From the NCBI GenBank assembly GCA_001599295.1, contig BCGN01000006.1, positions 124,001 to 188,000 on the forward strand: 64,000 nt of DNA. The letters are read 5' to 3'. The DNA comes from Sporopachydermia quercuum (Eukaryota; Ascomycota; Sporopachydermiomycetes; Sporopachydermiales; Sporopachydermiaceae). The notes under the pieces were generated by a model, which was not told the DNA's origin, searched no databases, and saw nothing but the letters and a program-made list of their open reading frames with translations. The position numbers and the translations under genes were made by a program. Positions 59,929-64,000 of this stretch are shown one piece after another (position 1 is the stretch's first letter; each line of letters starts with the position of its first letter).

Positions 59929-60909
59929 ATGGAACTCAATGTGATCTCATACTTCTTAGGCTGGGGATACGTTATACTATGGGTATGTATGGAATTCATA
60001 CATCAGCTACAATACTAACAATATATCAATGGAACATGGCTTGACAGAATGACAAAGTTAGGAGTAAAACTTGAGTCAATATGAAAATTTCAGTGATGTA
60101 TTAGTATTATATTTATTAACTATTTTATCTTATAGAGTGTATCTTTTTATCCATCAATCCTTAATAACTATTTGCTCCAATCAACTGAAGGAACGTCACC
60201 TGACTTTCTGTGTCTTAATCTCTTGGGATATCTGACATATGGTATTTCCACTACATTATTGTATTCGTCTAATTACCTGAGATATTTGTATGAAGCATTA
60301 TATGGGAATCCACCTTTGGTTCAATTGAATGATGTTGTGTTCTCACTTCATGGGCTGGTATTAACATGTGTCATGCTATATCAGTTTTATGATTATGCAA
60401 GCAGATCATCAATGCCAGCTGTACAACTCGCAAGAAGTTTAAAGCCGAGTGCAGCTGCTCAATGGATAGTCACTTGTGTTTTATCCATTTTGCTTGTAAT
60501 GACATCATTCGCATGTTCTGCTGGTGGTACAGCTTGGATCACTTTGGTTTCACTAATGGGTCTCATTAAAACATCGATGAGTACTTTGAAATACATTCCA
60601 CAGGTTAAACACAACAGAGAAAGAAAAAGCACTCGCGGATGGAGTATTGGATCTACTTGGATGGACTTGGGAGGGGCAATTTTATGTATAGGGCAGTTGC
60701 TAGTTGATGCTTGGAGAATTGGGGCTGAGTTGAAGGCAGTATTAAATGTTAAACTTGCGCTGAGTTGTGTCACAGTTTTCTTTGATGTAATATTTTTGGT
60801 GCAACATTATATATTATATGGTAATGTTGAACCAACAGTATCTGGAGATTCATTTGTGGAGGTAGAGAAAGATGACTCCCATGATTTGGGATTGTATATG
60901 TATAGATAG
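59929..60909 (+). CDS. ERS1: ERS1, cystinosin-family vacuolar/lysosomal transporter (spliced)
   Basis: Exon 1 (59929-59982) encodes MELNVISYFLGWGYVILW and exon 2 starts at 60136 with SVSFYPSILNNY; total 275 residues. The joined frame rebuilds the cystinosin N-terminus (GW-Y---WS-SFYP). Seven membrane segments are visible. The second PQ loop is intact (TLKYIPQVKHNRERKSTRGW). The first has lost its glutamine (YPS; Sc Ers1 has YPP there), a known yeast feature. Cystinosins are proton-coupled cystine exporters of the lysosome or vacuole; S. cerevisiae ERS1 complements cystinosin-type functions and is linked to hygromycin B resistance. Without exon 1 the protein would lack half of its first helix. 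The C-terminal tail is short and acidic. Confidence 0.93.
59983..60135 (+). other. Intron of ERS1
   Basis: 153 nt. Donor GTATGT, branch TATTAAC (60114-60120), acceptor TTATAG. Phase 0. Confidence 0.9.
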
Positions 60910-61792
60910 GTATAACTTGATGTAGATAGTACAATGGAATGACGGATATTTTTCAGCATGAGTTGTTACTAGAGTTTTATTGGGATATGAATTCCTGATT
61001 AATAGAATTATGATGAATCTAGCTGCGTTTTTTTTGTAGTTATGATAAATATGATTATTAGCTTAGAAATTAAGCGTTTAATGTCCTCTGATGATGCTCA
61101 TCTATGTTCTAGATCAGGTGACCTTATACTGAAATGATTCAAAAGAGATAGTCATGTTGCAGATCACATGACTCAGAACAGATATTCCCTTTCTTCGTGC
61201 ACCTGTCTCTTTCTTTCAAACCCTATGATTCCGACTGTTGATTTAAACCTTATAACATTCATTATGTTTTCTATAACTATCTTTGTTTATATTTCCTCTT
61301 CTTCAACTGTTTTATGTTTTCTCCGCACACTTCAACTCTCGTTCTTCCCTTTTATCGCTCAGCCACATCAAATAGGCATAATTGCCTAAAGCCACATTAA
61401 CCAAGAAAATTATTCCTTATATAAGATCTCCCCATACGGCAAAACATACTCAGCCACACATTCCCCACTTCGTTCTCTTTGTGCGATAAGCAGAAGACCC
61501 TTCTTGTTTCCTTCTCTTATACGACAGAGAAGATCAAATCATTTATTCTCCCAAAAGAATCATTGCTAATTCTCCTATCATCAGTGGATCAAAGATAAAT
61601 ATACTATAAGCTTCATATCTTTGTTTCTGCATTGTGAAGTATTTATTGATTGAATCAGCAAGAGCTACTGGATAATCCGGTCATACACTGCATTGTCTCT
61701 TCTCCCTTCTCCATCTCATCTCAGACAGTCTTACACTTTCATATAAAGTATCGATCAATCAACAGCTAGGCAATTATCAGCCATTTTGTAGG
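60910..61792. other. Intergenic, ERS1 to PDH kinase
   Basis: 883 bp. It includes ATCACATGACTCA (61163-61175), which combines a CACATG E-box-like core with a TGACTCA Gcn4-type site, followed by pyrimidine-rich sequence up to the start codon. No gene seen. Confidence 0.45.
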
Positions 61793-63139
61793 ATGTGGAA
61801 ATTAACTGAGCAATTGGCTCAAAAAATATACCACTATTCTCAATTTCCAGCCACGGGTGTTTCCTTAAGGCAAATGGTTCAGTTTGGGCAAAATCCTTCA
61901 GCTGGTACTTTGTTCAGAGCATCACAGTTCATTGTCGATGAATTACCTATAAGACTAGCCCATCGAGTGAAAGAATTAAACGATTTGCCTCATGGATTAT
62001 CAAATATGCCCTCTATTCATAAAGTAAGAGATTGGTATGCTCAATCTTTTGAAGAACTGACAACTATTCCCGCTCCAAAAGTTACACCAGACTTAAGAAA
62101 GTTACTATATCAGAACCATAANGATCGGGAAAGTGATCTGGAATTACAACAGCAATTGCTGGGTAAAACTACAGCATCAGATGGCTCAGTATTCAATGAA
62201 AATGTTGTAAGTAACGGTAGAAATCCGTCATTAGAAGAAGATTGGCATTATGAAACAGTTAGTAGTAAGTCACCAGCATCTACCAGAAGAAGGTACTATG
62301 CAAATGTAGCAAAAGATATTATCTGGCCCCCAGAAGTTTACAATTTTAATAAAGTAGTGACTGAAAGGCTACAGAAGATCAAACGACGCCATGATGCTAC
62401 TGTGGCTACTGTGGCTCAAGGTGTAAATGAATGGAAGGCTCAGCATCAACAGGTAGTAATAGACTCAAACATACAACAGTTTCTGGACAGATTCTATATG
62501 TCAAGAATTGGTATCAGAATGCTTATTGGGCAGCATGTTGCACTGAATATTGAACCTGCAAGGCCTAATTTTGTTGGGATCATTTGCACGAAAACTAATA
62601 TCAAAGAAATTGCTCTTGATGCAATTGATAATGCTAGATATATATGTGAAGAGTACTATGATTTACTGGAAGCACCTAAAGTACAATTAGTTTGCCCTGA
62701 CAATCTGAACTTCATGTATGTTCCTGGACATTTATTACATATGTTATTTGAAACGTTGAAGAATTCTTTGAGAGCTGTGGTGGAAAGATATAATGGGATT
62801 GGTGGTATTTTCCCTGATATCAAAGTGATCGTTGCTGAAGGTAATGAAGATATTACTATTAAAATATCTGATGAAGGTGGTGGTATACCTAGAAGTGAAA
62901 TTCCTCTCATTTGGACCTATCTGTTTACTACTGTTAAAGAAACTCCGAGCTTAGAACCTGATTTCAATAAATCTGACTTCAAAGCGCCAATGGCAGGTTT
63001 TGGTTATGGTTTACCTATTAGTAGACTATATGCCAGATATTTCGGTGGTGACCTTAAGTTGATCTCGATGGAAGGTTATGGTACTGATGTCTATTTGCAT
63101 CTGAATAGACTTAGCAGTTCATCTGAGCCGTTACAATGA
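61793..63139 (+). CDS. Mitochondrial pyruvate dehydrogenase kinase
   Basis: 448 residues. The N-terminal regulatory helical domain shows VSLRQMVQFGQNPSAGTLFR and FIVDELPIRLAHRVKELNDLP, close to animal PDK. The GHKL ATP-binding domain has the N box ETLKNSLRAVVE (~319), G1 DEGGGI (~360), the ATP lid ending in GFGYGLP (~402), and the C-terminal GGDLKLISMEGYGTDVYLHL. The enzyme phosphorylates and inactivates the E1 alpha subunit of the pyruvate dehydrogenase complex in the matrix. A hydrophilic insert (~110-180) between two regulatory-domain helices is absent from animal PDKs. S. cerevisiae has two paralogues, Pkp1 and Pkp2; I do not choose between them. A short basic N-terminus may serve as presequence. 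One N base gives an ambiguous codon near 62122. Confidence 0.93.
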   Translation: MWKLTEQLAQKIYHYSQFPATGVSLRQMVQFGQNPSAGTLFRASQFIVDELPIRLAHRVKELNDLPHGLSNMPSIHKVRDWYAQSFEELTTIPAPKVTPDLRKLLYQNHXDRESDLELQQQLLGKTTASDGSVFNENVVSNGRNPSLEEDWHYETVSSKSPASTRRRYYANVAKDIIWPPEVYNFNKVVTERLQKIKRRHDATVATVAQGVNEWKAQHQQVVIDSNIQQFLDRFYMSRIGIRMLIGQHVALNIEPARPNFVGIICTKTNIKEIALDAIDNARYICEEYYDLLEAPKVQLVCPDNLNFMYVPGHLLHMLFETLKNSLRAVVERYNGIGGIFPDIKVIVAEGNEDITIKISDEGGGIPRSEIPLIWTYLFTTVKETPSLEPDFNKSDFKAPMAGFGYGLPISRLYARYFGGDLKLISMEGYGTDVYLHLNRLSSSSEPLQ

Positions 63140-64000
63140 TGAGAAATACTTATGTCATAGGTATATATATATGAATGCTGGAGATAATAGAAAAAGTTAT
63201 AGGATCTGAAGTAGCTTGGAATAGATAGTGCTTTTGATGGGAATATGAACTATTAAATAAGAACATCAAGCAATGGTGAATAGGGACGTATGAATATTCA
63301 ATGTTTAATGTGAGTTTGTTGCTTGTATAGGTATAATGTGGACTCTTGTATTAGTCCTGTAACTAAGCCACCGAAGAGTATTGGTGGCGTTTACCTGTTT
63401 TAGAATTAAGTTATGAAATATGCATGATTTCTACAGACTTNATTTGAACCTCACTTAGACACACTAAAAGCAAAAGCTAACTATGCTACTCACTAAGTTG
63501 GTAAAAAATTGAGCTATTCACTTTCTCTTGTATGTTTATTCTCCAGTGGAAGTTGAATAGTTTGTGGACATAACATATAATAGACCATCATAGATAGCTT
63601 ACCACTCATGATAAAACTCACACATTTCAGTACTCATTCAGACCCTTTAAGTCATACTATCACAAGCATACTCAAACTCCCTCNCTCCTAATCTAGTATT
63701 TTCTCAACTCACCATCTTCATATCCATTCAATTAAACATATTTTCACTTTTCTGTCTTCTAAATAAGCAATCTTCTTAGCCTATAAATACCCCATTTTCA
63801 ACCTTCAAGTACTAATTTCTGCTTTATTGGAACTCTTTTTCCCTATTTCTTCTTATCTATGCTACCATTTCATTCAATATTCGCCAACCCTCAGTCCCTT
63901 ATAGACCCTACTATTCATATCCTTAGCCACAACCTTATTTTCATTTAGACCCTTAATCTTCCTCAAAAAGGGTCCCTCATATCTCACTTTCAACATGGAC
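63140..64000. other. Right-edge intergenic, probable promoter of a following gene
   Basis: 861 bp. The last ~350 bp are C/T-rich, carry a TATAAATA box and end in CAACATGGAC, an ATG in good context at 63995-63997. An earlier ATG at 63859 opens only 29 codons. What the downstream gene encodes cannot be known from this window. Confidence 0.4.
63782..63789 (+). promoter_or_regulatory. TATA box TATAAATA
   Basis: Canonical TATAAATA followed by a pyrimidine-rich stretch, about 75 bp before the first and 210 bp before the second candidate ATG. Confidence 0.5.

Noticed and set aside
61308-61320. Match to the S. cerevisiae ARS consensus (TTTTATGTTTT)
   Set aside because: An 11-mer of this AT content is expected by chance, and origin consensus differs between yeast lineages.
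1-64000. Transposons, LTR elements or virus-derived sequences
   Set aside because: No reverse transcriptase, integrase, transposase or capsid-like motifs, and no long terminal direct or inverted repeats were noticed on either strand.

Overview
This is nuclear DNA of an ascomycete yeast (subphylum Saccharomycotina). The genes are single-copy yeast genes (SEC17, GCD11, NNF1, ORC4, SST2, LEU3, PMA1, MRP10, FUB1, ERS1), mostly uninterrupted. The few introns are short, start GTAAGT, GTATGT or GTACGT, and have TACTAAC-like branch sites. Base composition is AT-rich. Both leucines of the invariant PMA1 stretch [12 protein letters not shown] are CTG codons, so CTG is read as leucine and the CUG-Ser and CUG-Ala clades are excluded. 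Gene-free gaps of 0.5 to 4.6 kb, plus a DCAF4-like WD protein and an LMBR1-family membrane protein (which I do not recall from budding yeast), suggest an early-branching lineage rather than Saccharomycetaceae. I cannot name the species. Isolated N bases, about one per kb, look like masked ambiguous calls.

Layout. 0-5 kb: 3' end of an EDE1-like endocytic scaffold gene, then divergent NNF1 (kinetochore) and SEC17 (alpha-SNAP). 5-18.4 kb: a ULS1-like SNF2 translocase, an MFS transporter, the LEU3-type zinc-cluster regulator and GCD11 (eIF2 gamma). 19-25.4 kb: SST2 (RGS protein) and ORC4. 27.9-34.4 kb: PMA1 (plasma-membrane proton pump) and the DCAF4-like WD protein. 34.4-39.1 kb: a 4.6 kb gene-free stretch that still holds a recognisable fragment of an aldehyde dehydrogenase gene. 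39-47.8 kb: a DHA1-type drug or polyamine transporter, an unidentified low-complexity protein, a SIR2/HST1 deacetylase and MRP10. 49-56 kb: an MTF2-like mitochondrial RNA factor, the LMBR1-family protein and FUB1 (PI31). 58-63.1 kb: a SOL-family lactonase-like protein, ERS1 (cystinosin) and a pyruvate dehydrogenase kinase; the promoter of a further gene may start at the right edge.

The genes are independent transcription units and form no pathway cluster. Five carry an intron; four of these are at or near the start codon. Two needed re-modelling: the LMBR1-family gene has an intron directly after its ATG, and the DCAF4-like gene must skip an AG just after its branch site to give the family motif PGF[YW]YD.

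I found no tRNA, rRNA, CRISPR array, transposon or virus-like element. Recurrent non-coding signals are a TGATNNYGTAATCA palindrome in several intergenic regions, a spaced triple array of the related ACGTAAT motif upstream of LEU3, and a cluster of G1/S-type sites between ORC4 and PMA1.
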